In this document: piece by piece, positions 23,601-36,699 of the stretch
Numbering within the stretch: the stretch's first letter is position 1
Layout: each line of letters begins with the position of its first letter
Source of the DNA: Eudorina sp. 2006-703-Eu-15
Lineage: Eukaryota > Chlorophyta > Chlorophyceae > Chlamydomonadales > Volvocaceae
Reading direction: 5' to 3'
Length of the DNA stretch: 64,000 nucleotides
NCBI GenBank assembly: GCA_003117195.1
Contig: BDSI01000196.1
Coordinates: 1-64,000, forward strand
Position numbers and translations under genes: made by a program
Notes under the pieces: model-generated
The model's database searches: none
The model's input: the letters and a program-made list of their open reading frames with translations, nothing else
What the model was told of the DNA's origin: nothing

Positions 23601-25468
23601 CCGGCACCTGGGATGTCGAATCCGTACGGGTAATGATGTGGTTCCGTACGGCATTGTACGGCGCAAGGTACGGCAGGGAGGGCAGAGGTGTAAGGCAATG
23701 AGGGCGAAGAGACGAGGAACCGTCCAGAGCTGCACTTCACGCGATGTCGTCGGTTTTAGATCGGTGAGCACACACCGTCTCGGTCGCGCGAACGATCTTT
23801 TATAAACACCTCACCGTACGCACATGATGGGGTCCGATGTAACTTTTGATCATCATTCTTCATGCATCCCATTCATTTATCCATCCATTCATTTATCTAT
23901 TCATCGCCGCTCCCCCCGGAATCCATTCCAACCCAATCCACCCGGTCCGCCCGGAATCGTTCTGGGCTTGGTGGTATCCGTGTCAACCCGCCAAACCCTC
24001 CAAACCCGCCAAACCCTCCAAACCTGCCAAACCCGCCAAACCCGCACCCGCCTGGCGGTCTCTCAACAGCTGCAGCAGCTCCATCAGCCCCGGTTTGCCG
24101 CTCACTGCCGCCGCCGCCCCCGCCTCGATGTCCAGGATGGTGGTCATGGCCGCCAGGATGCGGTCGTCCTCCGACCAGGCCTCCATAACCGTGAACAGGT
24201 CGCCCACCGGGATACCTTCGGGGGGAGTCCGTGGAGCAGGCAGGCGGGCAGGCAGGTGGGCAGGCAGGTGGGCGGGGACCAGGCAGGCGGGGAGGCAGGC
24301 GGGCAGGGACCGGGCAGGAGGTCAACCGGGGCAACGAACGAAACGGATGGAGGGATGGGCGGACGTGGCTCGGGAGGGTCCGCGGGTAAGTCAGAGTGCC
24401 CGACTGCCAAAGCCTGAGCGTTGTCCCGTTACCGCTGTTGTACTGCAGAGACACGCCAGGGAGGGTGATGGGACGTGTCAGGCGCCCATATGCCGACCCG
24501 TGGGTCGCGCCAGCCCCAAGGGGAGGGGTGTGCCGTGCGGGGTGTGAGGTGGCGGTGAGCAGGCGGTGGCAGGCGGTCACGGCGCGAGAGGCTCGACTGC
24601 CGGTCATGGTCAGGGGGAGGACCGCCCGAGCATCATGGTGTGGCGGGGTTGGGACTGTTGACCGCACGGCGGGGGGTGGCAGAAGCGGGGCAGTGGTCAA
24701 GAGTTACCGTCCAGCAGTGGGACGGCGCCGCAGCAAAGTGCCCGTGTCAGTGCAGAGGTGATGTGGGTGACGTGTCAGTGCAGAGATGGGCTCAGGGCTC
24801 ACCCGTTCTGGCCCGCATGTCGGCGAAGTCAATGTGGGCCTGCGCGGAGGAGCCAGCCAAGTCATCGAGTCAGTCCCAAACGACCAATCAGCCTGTCTAA
24901 GACATCGCAGAAACGCCGAAAGGACAAGCTGTGTTGGCTTGCCACATTATGGGCCCATGGTATGTTCGCTGATGGGCGCACGGGCGCACAGGGGCACAGG
25001 GGCCAATCCGTACGGCACTGAAGGTCAACAACAGAGCTGGACAGGTCCAAACTCGAACACCCAAAACTCAAAGGCAAATCACGTCATCCAAGCTGACATG
25101 CCTTGGCCCTCGACTTCACGCCATACCTCAGTCAGTGTCCCGTCCATGTCTGCAAGGGAGTCGGGGGCGCAGCGCGAGTCAGGGCCGGGTTGGTGCGCGG
25201 CCTTTAGGAATATGTGCAAAGAGAACATGTTTTAATTGGAAAATGATTTTCTCAAACCCTGGCAAGGAGCTCGTGCGAGCTATGTGCAAGCGTTGAATTA
25301 CTCACCGAAAACAATCGCCTTGTAGAAAAGCGGGCGAGAATTATTTGAATCGCGCGAGACATTCTGTGGCTGAATGACAGTTTGGGCAGCCGCGCGTGGA
25401 AGGATACGACGGCGACTGGACGCGCTAAAGCCGACGCGCTGCGCCAGCGGACAACGATGGAGCTGCAT
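20619..25468 (-). CDS. HAD hydrolase fused to class I SAM methyltransferase
   Basis: Ten exons, 483 residues: 25306-25468, 25127-25149, 24803-24839, 24052-24215, 23452-23607, 22870-22969, 22136-22324, 21618-21820, 21149-21299, 20619-20884. Residues 1-50 (MQLHRCPLAQRVGFSASSRR...) resemble an organelle transit peptide. HAD motifs: I, DMDGTLTE at 55-62, mostly on a 23-nt microexon; II, LVTRN with Thr136; III, Lys170 in YVKPD; IV, GDSFED at 194-199. The cap and spacing resemble plant HAD proteins of the At2g33255 type. Residues about 280-483 form a Rossmann methyltransferase: glycine-rich VFCGAGALTKLLASQG from 328, acidic Asp350 in VWAVD, MLDGS near 395. Two introns (24051-23608, 21617-21300) have only GC donors in phase. 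Substrates cannot be named; repair of a damaged metabolite or modification of a small molecule is conceivable (inference). The start is the ATG at 25468; upstream in-frame sequence lacks another ATG. Confidence 0.82.
22771..22823 (-). repeat. (GGGT)n tract in intron
   Basis: About thirteen perfect CCCA units on the plus strand, i.e. G-rich in the transcribed sense of the HAD-methyltransferase gene, starting roughly 50 nt after a 5' splice site. The flanking 22540-22640 is an imperfect CCTCCCAAC repeat. Confidence 0.9.
23825..23872 (+). repeat. Diverged fragment of the SINE-like element
   Basis: ATGGGGTCCGATGTAAC followed by an ATTC/CATCC-rich tail, inside an intron of the minus-strand HAD-methyltransferase gene. 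Confidence 0.4.
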
Positions 25469-28400
25469 TCTCCCAAGCTGGCCGACAGAACTCGTATAAG
25501 CTGGATTTCCTTTGAAATTAATCAACGGTGTTGGAATGCGTTGTTATCTCATTAAGAAAGGGAGAAGGCAAGCAAACGCCTGCAGGCGTCGATGTCCTCG
25601 TCGCCGCGAATGGACCCGTTCCGTTTGCAAATATTGCAGAAACTCCGCGCTCTTACAAGTACGAGCTCAGCATAGTGCAGTGCCGTACTTTCGACGAAGT
25701 GCCCTTGCACCCGCCAATCACGGGGGGTCTAAGCCATCGTTCCTGCGCGGTTCACACAGCACCCTCCCTGGTGTATGGTAAAACATCGCTGAGGACCGTC
25801 CCCGCAGTTTGCTTAGGTTGCCGAATAGGACCGGCGGCCAGAGGGCGGGTTGGAAGACGCAGTAGGCGTGCATTCGCTCAAGGCCAGGCAGGCTAAGCTG
25901 AGCACGGCTCCCCGCCTTGTGCACGGCGCGCCTCCGGGGTTGGATGAGAAATCCGTCTGCGCCAGTACGGCGGGTGAGCCGCGTTTTTAAACGAAGCTTC
26001 CCGAGCTAAGCCAAGCCTGGCACAGCGGCCTGGTTTTGCCCAGGGTTGCCTTCCTGAAGGCGGGCTGTAGCAATTTCGACTCCGGTCAATTGCGATGGCC
26101 GTGCCGTGAAACCTGAGTCACTTACCGTACCTGCACGACAGGCGGACGGACGGACAGGCAGACGGATGGACCACACCGACAGACAGACAGACAGATCGGC
26201 AACGCGGACCTGGATAAGGGAGTCAGCGGCTCAACACCGCTCACTCAACACGCAGGTCTTGTGTCGTCCGGTTACACTCTGCCCGCCTTCTGGCCACCTG
26301 ACATCCTCCATTTGCAAGACAACACATCCCCGCGCCCCCTCGTGCGCTGCGCTGGCGCCATTATTTCCACTCACTCAAAGCACACGGTGACGGGCCGGGC
26401 GCGCCCGCCGGGGTCCCCGGGGCCATAAGAATCCTCCGCCCTAGGGAACCCAACCCGGCCGCTCCGGCCGAGAACAGATCAATCGAACAATATCGTTTTG
26501 GAGGGGGTGCTCTCGCACCCCCGTCGCGCTGCGCCACGGCCGGCACCGCATCGACCAGCAGATTCACTGCGGTGCGGGAACGACAGGCACGCAGGCACTG
26601 TGCAGACGGACAGGGAGCCGCTTATTGTTTGGGTGCGGGGGCCCCTTCGCCCCTCTCGCCCTTGGGGGGTTTGGGGGTTTCCCCGCCCACATGCACCTCC
26701 ACAGGCCCCGAGGGCGGGGTGCGACCGCGAGCTCCGTCCCACGTCCTGACCCCTGCGTCCACCAGCTCCCGTCGCCACCGCCCGGCCCTGCTGCCGCTGC
26801 CGCGACCACCGCAACCGCACATGCACACGCACTCAAAGACAAGTTCACGCTCGCATAAGCAACCTCGCTGCGCAGATTTTCATGACGAGGGGGTGCGGCG
26901 ACGACGACGGCATTACGAGGAGATTACTGCCCCCATCATGACATCGTCGTCATCATCGTCATCATCATTATCATCATCGCCATGACTTCGTCATTACGGA
27001 CCAGAAGGGCGCCTGACTTGATGCACCCAATCCACCAAGACTGGCCGACCGACGGACCGACCGACCGACCGCGGCAAGAACCCTGGACGACACTGTATAA
27101 TTCTTCGAAGGGGCCGGGCGGGCGAGCGTGTACGACATCGCCCGCCATCCGTACGGACCCCAGGCGGGCAAGGGCGCCGGAACTCGCCACTCTCGACATG
27201 GGCTCGTGGGCCCCCGGCCCGCACCCACCACTTGCCGGGGCCGGCCCGAGCCGCATGCAGTGCTGCTGGCGCATCATTTATGCCTTTTGCATCGCACCAT
27301 TATCAATATCATCATCATATGACAGACCATCATCATCATCATCATCATCACCACCACCATCATCATCAAACATGCGCCACACACACACGTCACACACATC
27401 ACCACAACCATCACCCACATCACCATCACCCAAATCATCATCGTCACTGGGCCCGTTCCCATGGGCGCGCGCGACGGAGTTAGTCCCGCAGCGCATACAC
27501 ACATGATCAGCGGGCGCGGCAGGCGCCCCCCGCCGCATATGTACGATAACGAGACGACCAGGCATTAACGACCCATGAACTGTGGGACAACACGAGGAAG
27601 AGATACCCCCCCTCCCCCCAGAACCTTCCCGCCGCAGAGAGTACCACCACCACCACCGTCACCACCGATGCCAAACCACTCCGTTTGTGTTTCCCCATGA
27701 GCAGTCAGCGCACCCGACCCCACAAGGCCCCCGACCCCTGTGCGGGGGCAAGAAACACGAGGGTCATCTCTGCGGGATCGCCGGAGCGCAGGAAGGCGTC
27801 GAATGCAAAACCACATCGACACAGACACACACAACACACAAAAGGCCGTCCTCCAGGGTTCCACAGACTCGCCGCAACAACTGCTGACGCCCCGGGCGGG
27901 CCAGGAGACCCCCGGGCGGGTCGGTTCCTAGGCGCCACGCCAGCCGCGCGCCAAAGACCGCTCTCGGTACGCTCATTCAGCCATCCCACACACTGCGTGC
28001 GCCCCATCGCGACCGCAGGGGACATTCGTTTTGGGGGTCTGCAACGCTGCAACGGCGCAGCGGAGAAGGGGCGCACGGCAGCAGCGTTCACTAAGTGAGT
28101 CCCCGCCAAATCCAACAGGACCCGAGGCGGTCCGCCCATCACATCACCCTGCCGCCGCGCCTCGTGCGCCGGGCCACTCCTCCCTTTCCCACCGCCAACA
28201 GCTGGCGACCATCATGACCACATCAGAACATCCACAACCTCAGACCACACACACACGCACACACACACACAACGTTGCAAAATTGCACCTCAAGGCAAGC
28301 GCCTCATATCGGGGTGGGTATCGGGATCTTCTCTCCTTTCGTGTCCGTCCACGCGGCCGCGGGGTTGGGGACTCTCCCCGCACGGCCGCACGTGCGCTGG

Positions 28401-31396
28401 CCGCGAGAACGCCGCACAGATCCACGCGTCCCACTTCCGTCAAGAGCCCTCCAACAACGACATTGAGCGGCAACGTAGGAACTCGCGACGCCGCAGCAAC
28501 CCGCGCCGCGCTTCCCAGCTACACGGATTGGACGGCCCTTCTCTGTTCGCTGGCCCCGGCGCACAGACACGCACACGCACCCGGCTTCGCGGCCGCCAAG
28601 GGTGGTGCCAAGTCATGAACTGAGACCGTGCAGACAGCTGTGTGCTCTCGCGCCGAGGATTCGTTCTCAACCGCCCGCGCACCATCGACAGTGGTCGGTT
28701 CCCCTGTGTTTCCGTGTGTGTGCGCGCCGGCCACCCATTCGCGGCTCTCCGTGGACTGCAGCACCAGCAGGCCCCAGTCGGCCTGCCAGTCGGCAGCGGC
28801 CGTGCGCCGGTCAGCGGGCCTGTCGCCGACCCGACCCGCCACACCCCATACAGGTCCGTGCGGTCACTTCGGTGAGCCGCATTTTGCCCCCAGGCAGCCG
28901 ACCAGCAGCCGGGCGGCCACCAGGTGAGCAGCCACCAGGGCTGCAGCGCCTGCCCGTTGCCCACACCAGGGCGGTGTCCCTTTCCATCAGCGTCGGTGCG
29001 CTGACCCCGGCCTGCCCTCCCTGTCGCCTGCACTGCAACGTCCGCACTGACATCCGCCACGAGCACCGGGTCCGTCATCACGTCAACTAACAGACTCAAC
29101 CCTCCTATACCAGCAACGTCACCACCCTGGTCAGCAGCACCGGCCCGCCCCCGCCTCGGCGCCGCTACCGCACACCCTCTCCCTCCAGTAACCGCTGCCC
29201 CTGGCCCCACGCACGCTCGCCGTAGCCAGCGGTCCAGTGCGCCCCGAAACCGAAACCTCATGGCAAGGTCTTCCACGAATCAAAAGCGCTGGGCCAAGTG
29301 CTGTGCGAGAACCAAGGCCCAGGCCAGGGACGGCACAGCCTCATCCCCCTAGGACGCCCCGCCGACCCGTCAGCGGCGGGGTGGAAACAAGAATTCGCCC
29401 CCAGGTGGACTGCCCCTTATCGGCGGCCCTCAAGTTCTTATCGATCCGCCCAACAGTCATCATCGCTCTCTCCCTCTCTCCTCGCACGAACCCGGCGCTG
29501 GCCGCACCGCGGGTCATGCGCTGCCGCCCGCCGTCAGGTGCATTGGCAGCGGACGCCGCCGCACCGCACCTCCCCAGCGCCGCCGTCGCCGGGTGCTGCA
29601 GCAGTGGCCGCAGCAGGCGCCGCGGCGGTACTTGCAGCTGCAGCTGTGATCCTCACAGCGGACGACGGCGCCCACCAACAACCTCTAGTATACTTCCAAG
29701 GAACAGTGCAGTGCCGGTGGGTCAAGAAGTAAAATGAACGCACACACACGCTCACACGCACACATACACACACGCACACACAAATGTGTACCAGGTGTTG
29801 GTAAAGTCAGAATGGAAGGAACCCGGGCAGCCTCGTCCTTGCCGTCGCCAGGCAAGTCTCAAGGCGGCCGCTGCAGCGGCTCCCGCCGCATGTTTCTGCA
29901 GAGAGAGAGATGTTGTTGGCTCCGTTGTCGCTGATAGCTGTTGCTCGTCATGGACTAAACGCAAGGTGGTCCGTAATCTGCCGTACTCATGCTGGCCAAA
30001 CGACAGTGCGTCTCGTGATTCTTGACGCGCCAGACTGCCGCCATCTCCTTTGGCGTTGCCCCACATGGTAAGGTTCGCCCAGCCCTCCCCAATCGTCGAT
30101 TTTCCACCCATCGGACGCGACCCCGCGTCCCCCCGTCCGTTGTGCAGTGTGCCAGTGCGCCTCTCTCCACCCGCCGCCGTCGCCAAGCCAATGCTCGCCC
30201 GCCTTTGGTGCAGCTTTATTACGGAGCAGTGCCCGCGAAGGCAACCCTCTCCTGCCTTGCATGTACCCGTCATCCCCAGGGCCGTTTCAAGCTCCATCTC
30301 GCCCATGTACACGTCGTACATTTCGTCGTACACGTGGGCAGTACACATCCCGGAACTTCACAGCGCAGCACAGCAGAAACGTCGCTCAGCACACCTACAG
30401 GGTCACCTGGCCAGGAGAACGTACGACACCGCAACCGCGCACGGGACCGACTGCCTGCCGCAGCCGAGGCTTACACCCGAATCACCTGGTCGTACACAAT
30501 CGTACACAATCGTACACGGAGACTGCGAGACCCCACCCGCATGACGATTGCATGACCATCGCCGCCAAAGCGCCTCAACGCAGCTCGCCCACCTCATCAC
30601 CCACCCAGCATCATCTCCACTACCACCACAACCACCAACCAACCCACCAACCAACCCACCAACCAACGCCACGGGACCACCTGAGCCAGAGAACGAATGC
30701 ACATCAACACCATTACAGCCGCCACCATCCACCACCATCGCCGGCCAAACCCAAGAACCCGCAAGCATGCCGCGGCCTAGCAAACCGGCAACACGTTCCC
30801 GACTCCCAAGCGCTTGCAGATGCAGTCCCAGCCGAGGCTGACAGCGCAATGTGGCTGCCTCCCTCTTCGTTCCCCCGCCACCCAAACCAGCCCCTCCGCT
30901 ACAGTCACTGTCCCATCCCGTCCCAGCGACCCCGCGTCAGCCCGTCCAAGCAGCAGGGTAACCGACAGCCCCGCCGGGGCAAGTTTCCGGCAGGTCGCCA
31001 CCCTCAAACACGGCAAAGTTGGCCGAGCGCCTGTAGCCGCCCCGGGGGCTGTTAGCGCAGCAGCAGCGAGACCGGCAGCGCGCACCAGCCCGGGGGACTT
31101 TTCGGTACACAGGCAGAGGGGGCGTCCTTATCCGGTAACCGCACGCACCATGCACGCACACAAGCAAGCACGCCTTCTCAGCGCATCCGCCGCCGCTGTC
31201 GCCACGGCTGGGCTCCGGCATGGCGCAGGCTACATAGTCTCTTTGCTCCGGATAATACCGCCACAGCCGCGACCGCTGCAGCCGCCGCCGCCGCCGTAGC
31301 AGCAGCGGCAGCGTGCGCGCAGTGCGGCGCAGCGCCTCAACCGGCGCTTATTGGGTCCGATACCGACGCTTCCAGTGCCAGGACTGGTACTCCTGC
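25469..31396. other. 5.9-kb stretch without a supportable gene
   Basis: Upstream region of the HAD-methyltransferase gene and, at its far end, the 3' flank of the GATA gene (candidate TGTAA on the minus strand near 30712). It contains CAT/CAC triplet tracts (26938-26985, 27296-27440), CA tracts (28246-28270, 29736-29782) and GC-rich unique sequence. A minus-strand ORF at 28440-29276 has no recognisable domain. I see no splice-consistent series of exons. Confidence 0.45.
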
Positions 31397-34300
31397 TCAA
31401 TGCTGCTGCCGCCGTGGCGTAGGCGCCACGTTACCTTTCGCTACCTTCATGTAACGAACGCCGCACGCGTTGCAGAGCGTCTTTGGACCGTGCGGGCCGG
31501 CGCGCCACACCGGCGTGGTCTGCAGGTGCAAACGTGAAATGACGCGGAATGGGTCGACAGGAACCAACACGGTGAAGTGGACCGGCGGCGTGCCATACAA
31601 AAGAGAACGAGAAAGGAAAGGCAGCGCGCGACATACGATGAAGTGGGTCGGCGACGCATGGACTTGCGACAAGACAGCAGCGTGCGGGCCACGAATCGTC
31701 GCGTCCGGGTTTCCTCAGCCGCGGTCTCGTCCTGTTACCCCTTGTAATCCTCAAACCAGGACTGCCGCACATCAAGACAAGCAAACATACAGAAGGCAAT
31801 GACACAGCACGCGTTGCCCAGCAACTGCCGGTACCGCATCCTCCGAGGTGCTGTTTGATGCTTTCCTTGAGGGAATGGAATTCGAGTCCGGACGAATGGC
31901 ATTTGATGTGGAAGTAATAGGGGAATCGGAGAAGTCCCCCACAGGCGTCAGCAGAGGTGCGTGCTGCCGCGGTAAGCAAAACTGCCGTACCTGAGTGCCA
32001 CATTGCGTACAACAATGTCCGTTGGGATTCGGCGCGGGTGCCTTCGGCGGGTTGCCGTTGGGCGACGCCCGCTTGCGCGGCTTGGGCACAGAAGGCAAGG
32101 GGCCCATTCGCTTGCCTGCGAGGGACGCAGCGTATTAAAGTGCCTGAGGTCTTGTAGAGAGCTGATTGGCACGACAGAGGATCGCCCGAGCTCATCCCCG
32201 AGCCATGCATCAGATGGATACGCAGGGGCTGCACATGACTGCAGATCGCGTGCGTAAATCACAAGACGTCAAGATCAAAAGGTGTACCCGTCAGCCCAAG
32301 TTCAGTAACCCAATTACGCAACTGAGACGCAACATGCACCCACCATCGGGTCCAATCAGGATGCCGGGACCCATGAAAGCGCCCGGCACAGTACCGGGCA
32401 CGGCCATGCCCGTGCCATGTGGCATCGCGCCGGCTGGCAGCGGCTGCGCCGCCGCCGCCTTGGACCTGGCGCCCTTGCCCGCAGCGACCGAAGGGCCCGG
32501 CACCCCTTGTGACGCTGCGCCCGGAGCCCCCGGGACGGCGCCTCCACGTCCCCCGGCCCCGGCATGGCCGGCAGCAGAAGGGTCGAAGAACGCCGGGGTG
32601 CCCCGCGGAAACACCTGCGGGTTGTGCAAGGTCGCCGCTGACGCATTGCTGCCCGCCGGGCTGATCAGGTTACTGGAGGGCCCAGGGCCGCCCAGAGGCT
32701 GCACTGTCACCTCAACCCCGTCCAGGTAACTATTCATATTTGCAGGCATGCTGCGCACGGTCTTCATGTTGCCGCCGCCGCCGCCACCAGGCTGTCGGGG
32801 AGGGTGCCAACCGGCGAGCAGGCCGGCGCTGGACTGCGGCGCGGCGGCGCCTCCCTCCTGCCATGCGCCAGCATCGGCCGGCAGGCCCGAGCTCAGCTTG
32901 GCGCGCTTAGGGCTCTGTCCTTTAGGTGTGGCGCCCGGCGCGGCTGCCGCTGCCGCCGCTGCTGCCGTCGAATTCCGCGCCCTGGACGGCTTGGACTGCT
33001 GCAGCAGCGGACTCGGAGAGGTGATGATCTTGCGCTTGACTGTCACCGTCACGCCCCCCTGCTGCGCACCCGCGCCGGCGCCACCCGATGCGTCCGCGCT
33101 GCCAGCGCCGCTGCTGCTGCTACTGCCCTTGAACTGCATCAGGCCAGCGCCCAGCGGCTGCTTTGCGCCGCCCGCGGTGCCAGACCCCAGCAGGCTGCTG
33201 CTGACAGCGACATGGTCGCCGCCGCCCGCACCTCCCAGCAATGGGCCGGTGGACGAGGGCCGCACCGGAATTGTGTCCTCAGGGAGCTCGAGCAGCTCAA
33301 GCTCGCTCACACTGGGCGGCAGCTGAGGGCCCAGGAACTCGCCCTCACGTAGCCACTGCCGCCGCAACTGTGTCTCATTCAGGCTGGCACACCTTCCGCG
33401 CGCGCCAAACGTGTACATGCTCGAGTCTCCGCAGCCGCCCAGCACGAAATCCATGGGCAGTGTGTCCGGCGCCACATAGCTGTAGGAACGGTACACGGAA
33501 GTTCGTCGCTGACCCTCTGCTGCTGCGGTGGCGTCGTCCTCAACCTTGCAGGCGCCTACGCTGCCGGTCAGTGCAAAATTGTCGACACTGAACGCGCGCA
33601 TCATCTGCGAAGTCCGTTGCTGGTCCCCCGAAGAAACCTGCTGTTGCTGCTGCTGCCTCTGCTGTTGCTGTGCATCTTGCTGTATCTGTTGTGGCATCAC
33701 TTGCGGCTTGTGCTGGTCTTGTCCTTGCTGATGCTGTCCTTCCAGGTGCGAATCTTTCCGTTGGGCGTCCTTGCCGGACCCATGGGTCAGCCTCGTGAGG
33801 CTCAGCCCGAAGCTGGGCATGCTAATGTGCTCCTCGTCGCGCATGGCAGCACCTGGCGCGACACCTGCGCGCAAGCCATAAGGGAGCACCCGCAGCAGTG
33901 GCGCCAGCAAGCAACGTTAGCCTCCGGCCCCGTCAAGAAACGGGCGAGCAAGTGGTGGGGCACCACGTGATAACGCATGCATCTGTTCTTTCTCCAGCGA
34001 GTTAGGTTGTGACGCAACGGCGTGGAGAGAAGGTAAACATATCTACACACACAAGAGCGGTGTCTCGCTCAACGCACGAAAACGCAACCACGTCGTCAAC
34101 GAATGCAGCGATACACGCTTGGACGGCAAGGTTGCCATCTCTGGCGATTGCCTGTCTTGGATATGGACAAGATGGATCTGGACACCGATCTTGAATGAGC
34201 CCACCTTCCCTTTCCAGACACAGTATGGTGAGCAGTGCGCCGTCGCGCTGGGCAGGGGAATCCCATCGCTCACTCAATCGCGCATATAAAACCACATACA

Positions 34301-35433
34301 ACATTGACGCCGCGAATGCAACGTCTTCACACACGCTTTGGGTTGTGCGCCAACTGTCACCTGCGGTGTTGTCTTCGGACGCTTCGCTGTGCGACGAGCC
34401 CAGCGCCACGCTCTTTCCCGGACCCACGCCGGAGCTCTCCCCGTCACCATGCGTATGGCTCATGTCGCAGTCGCTGCTCTCCTGCGCTGCCGGATGTTGC
34501 TCGGGCGCCGTCGACCTCCCGCACGCCGGCTGAGGCTTCGGGTCGGCGCCCCACGCGCCATTCCTGATGCGTGCCGGGATCACGTTCAACCCAAAAAGGC
34601 CCGGTCAGATGCCGCGACAACCTTCAGACTACACTTGACAGCATCTGAAGCGATGCATCAAGCAAATGCAAGGGCCAGTAGTCCTTGGAAGGAGTGAGCA
34701 CGCAAGGCGGGTGTTCCTCAAGGCAGCGAACCCAGAAGATGGCCTGGGTCCCGCTGCAGTGTATGCAAACACCGACCCAAATGAGAACAAGGTCGTTGGT
34801 GTGACAACGTCCAGGAGGCCCGTCTAGTTCTGTTCCTCACCAGGTGCCCGGGTTGCGGCCACTGCACACGGCTGCGGTAGAATCCGCGGTTGACTGCCGC
34901 CCGCATATGTTGTGGCCGTAATGATCAGCGGCAGCTGCGCGGGAATCAGCATGGGAAGCAAGATTATTGTAACAGTTGTGCAGGTTCAATGGTCGCAGAT
35001 TTAACAAGGCCGGCTGTTGGTTTGGTGGATTGCAGGTTGGCTCACCAAGGTCATCCAGGCTGACATTGTCCATGAAGTCGGGATCGCCGAAGTCCGCTGC
35101 CAGAGCGCTGAGGCTGCTTCCGCCTGAGTCCTTGGTCATGGAGAATGACTTCCCCGCCGCGGAATCGCCCACTGGCACATCCCTGTCCGCACCACGGCAC
35201 GCATACACACGCACGTCAACGGATCACGCGCTTCGTATATTTAACATATCAGTCATCCAGCATATATGGAAAATAATAAACGAGAGGGCGGCTCACCCGA
35301 CTCCCTCGTAGGACTGGACCTGCAGCTCCAGCTCGCCCGCAATGCAGTGAACGGCGCCCCCAAAGAGGTCGCCATCCCCCAAAAAGATGGCATCGCCTTC
35401 ATCAAACACGTGCATGGGCTGAACACAAGCCAT
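31397..35433 (-). CDS. GATA-type zinc-finger transcription factor
   Basis: Six exons, all phases consistent: 35297-35433, 34841-35182, 34361-34563, 32344-33864, 31991-32115, 31397-31519, giving 816 residues. The start [20 protein letters not shown] is the first in-frame ATG. The finger is at the extreme C-terminus and is split by an intron: Cys770-X2-Cys773, then [20 protein letters not shown] with Cys792-X2-Cys795. This is the C-X2-C-X18-C-X2-C spacing of plant and fungal GATA factors, which bind WGATAR sites. Just before it lies a basic stretch KPRKR, a likely nuclear signal; another, PKRAK, lies in exon 4. The remaining roughly 730 residues are disordered: acidic ([16 protein letters not shown]), a Gln run, poly-Ser and poly-Ala. 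The protein ends 21 residues after the last Cys; a further 3' exon cannot be excluded. The target genes are unknown. Confidence 0.82.
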
Positions 35434-36699
35434 GTCCAAGGAATTTCACAGGGTGTCCAAGTCGACTGCGCGACGTAAAACGGTACGAGCCGGCAAGGAG
35501 GCTTAGGATAAGCAGTTGAGGGACCTGCGTTGAAACATGCAGTCAAGTGAAGCTCGTTTTTTTAGACATGTACTGTTGAGTTGACCCTCGGCTGGACAGG
35601 CCAGTTGCAGTTGTCCGTCATGGTTTGTGCGTTGTTGCGCTGGCAGCTCGCAGACTACAAACCATGCGTCGTTAGGCACGAAGGTAGCAGGAAATGTTTG
35701 TCGACCATCCACTCACCCTTGATAACACGCAAAAAGCGAACAGCGCGAGCGGGCGGGCACAGGAGGGTCCTGCACCTGTCCGGTTGCGAGTGACGATAGG
35801 GAGAAGCGGCACCGCTTTCAAGACACGGCGAACATGCCGACTGCAACCTACAAGCGGAAGAAGTAGGTCTGTGTCACCGCGACGGACACCCAGGCCGGGC
35901 ATAAAGTTAGCACGTGCCTTAAAGAGGTTTCAGCCGACGCGCCTTGCTATCATGCGTTGCGTAAGATCTTGGTGGACCGTAATTGACTATGCATGTTTGT
36001 CAAACGGAGTCGCGCAAGGAAAAACATCGCCCAGTCGGGAGCGTACGGCAATTCTCTCATCACCTTTTCCCTTTATGCCTTTTCTGCATTCTTTGGCGGG
36101 CAAACTAGAAGGGAAGCGTGTTTCCTATCAATTTTAATGTACCTGCTTGTGCGTCAGTGATACCTTCCGGAGCCAGACCGAATATGGACTTTGAGAATTT
36201 TCTTACATATTATTTAATGCCGGCAGCATTGCCTTCAATAGCTTTGTGTTGCCTATAGCAGTAACATTTCCTCGGGATTCGGAGGTTGGTTTGCTTTGAT
36301 TGAGCCATGACACGCACAATGGCGATCTGTAATAAAGGAATAATCCTTCACCTTAAATTTCGTGATAAGTCCACAGAGCCTACAACGCTGATATAATACC
36401 ACGCCACTTTTTGCTTTTTATCGGTGTCGGTCCTGCCCATACACGCGGAAAGAGTCGTGTTGGTTGTCAGATTTTAGAAAACGAGGTTGTGTATTTTCAA
36501 CAGCAACACACAGTGCGTGTCCATTGTACGTCGAACCAACAAAGAACTTCACATCTTACGCAAGCCTATTTTACACTCGCTCCAGCCGCGGGGTCAACGG
36601 TGCTCGGGATATCATTGCGTACTGCATTCCCGTGCTGCTTTGCGCGCGAGGGCCATGAAGGCACCCAGCACTACGGGTGGCTCGAAGCTGGTCGCGCTC
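35434..36699. other. Intergenic: Orai 3' flank and GATA promoter region
   Basis: Between the stop of the Orai-type gene and the start of the GATA gene, both on the minus strand. The part near 36140-36420 is markedly AT-richer than its surroundings. No gene is seen; the ORFs at 35694-36137 and 36411-36950 on the plus strand look incidental. Confidence 0.5.
36571..36575 (-). terminator. Candidate polyadenylation signal of the Orai-type gene
   Basis: TTACA on the plus strand, so TGTAA in the gene's sense, about 125 nt after the stop codon at 36700. Confidence 0.45.

Noticed and set aside
27232..27483. Apparent poly-His protein
   Set aside because: A CAT/CAC triplet microsatellite without splice context or flanking coding sequence.
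28440..29276. Minus-strand ORF as a gene
   Set aside because: No recognised motif, no ATG start at the beginning, no supporting splice sites; left as part of the unannotated stretch.
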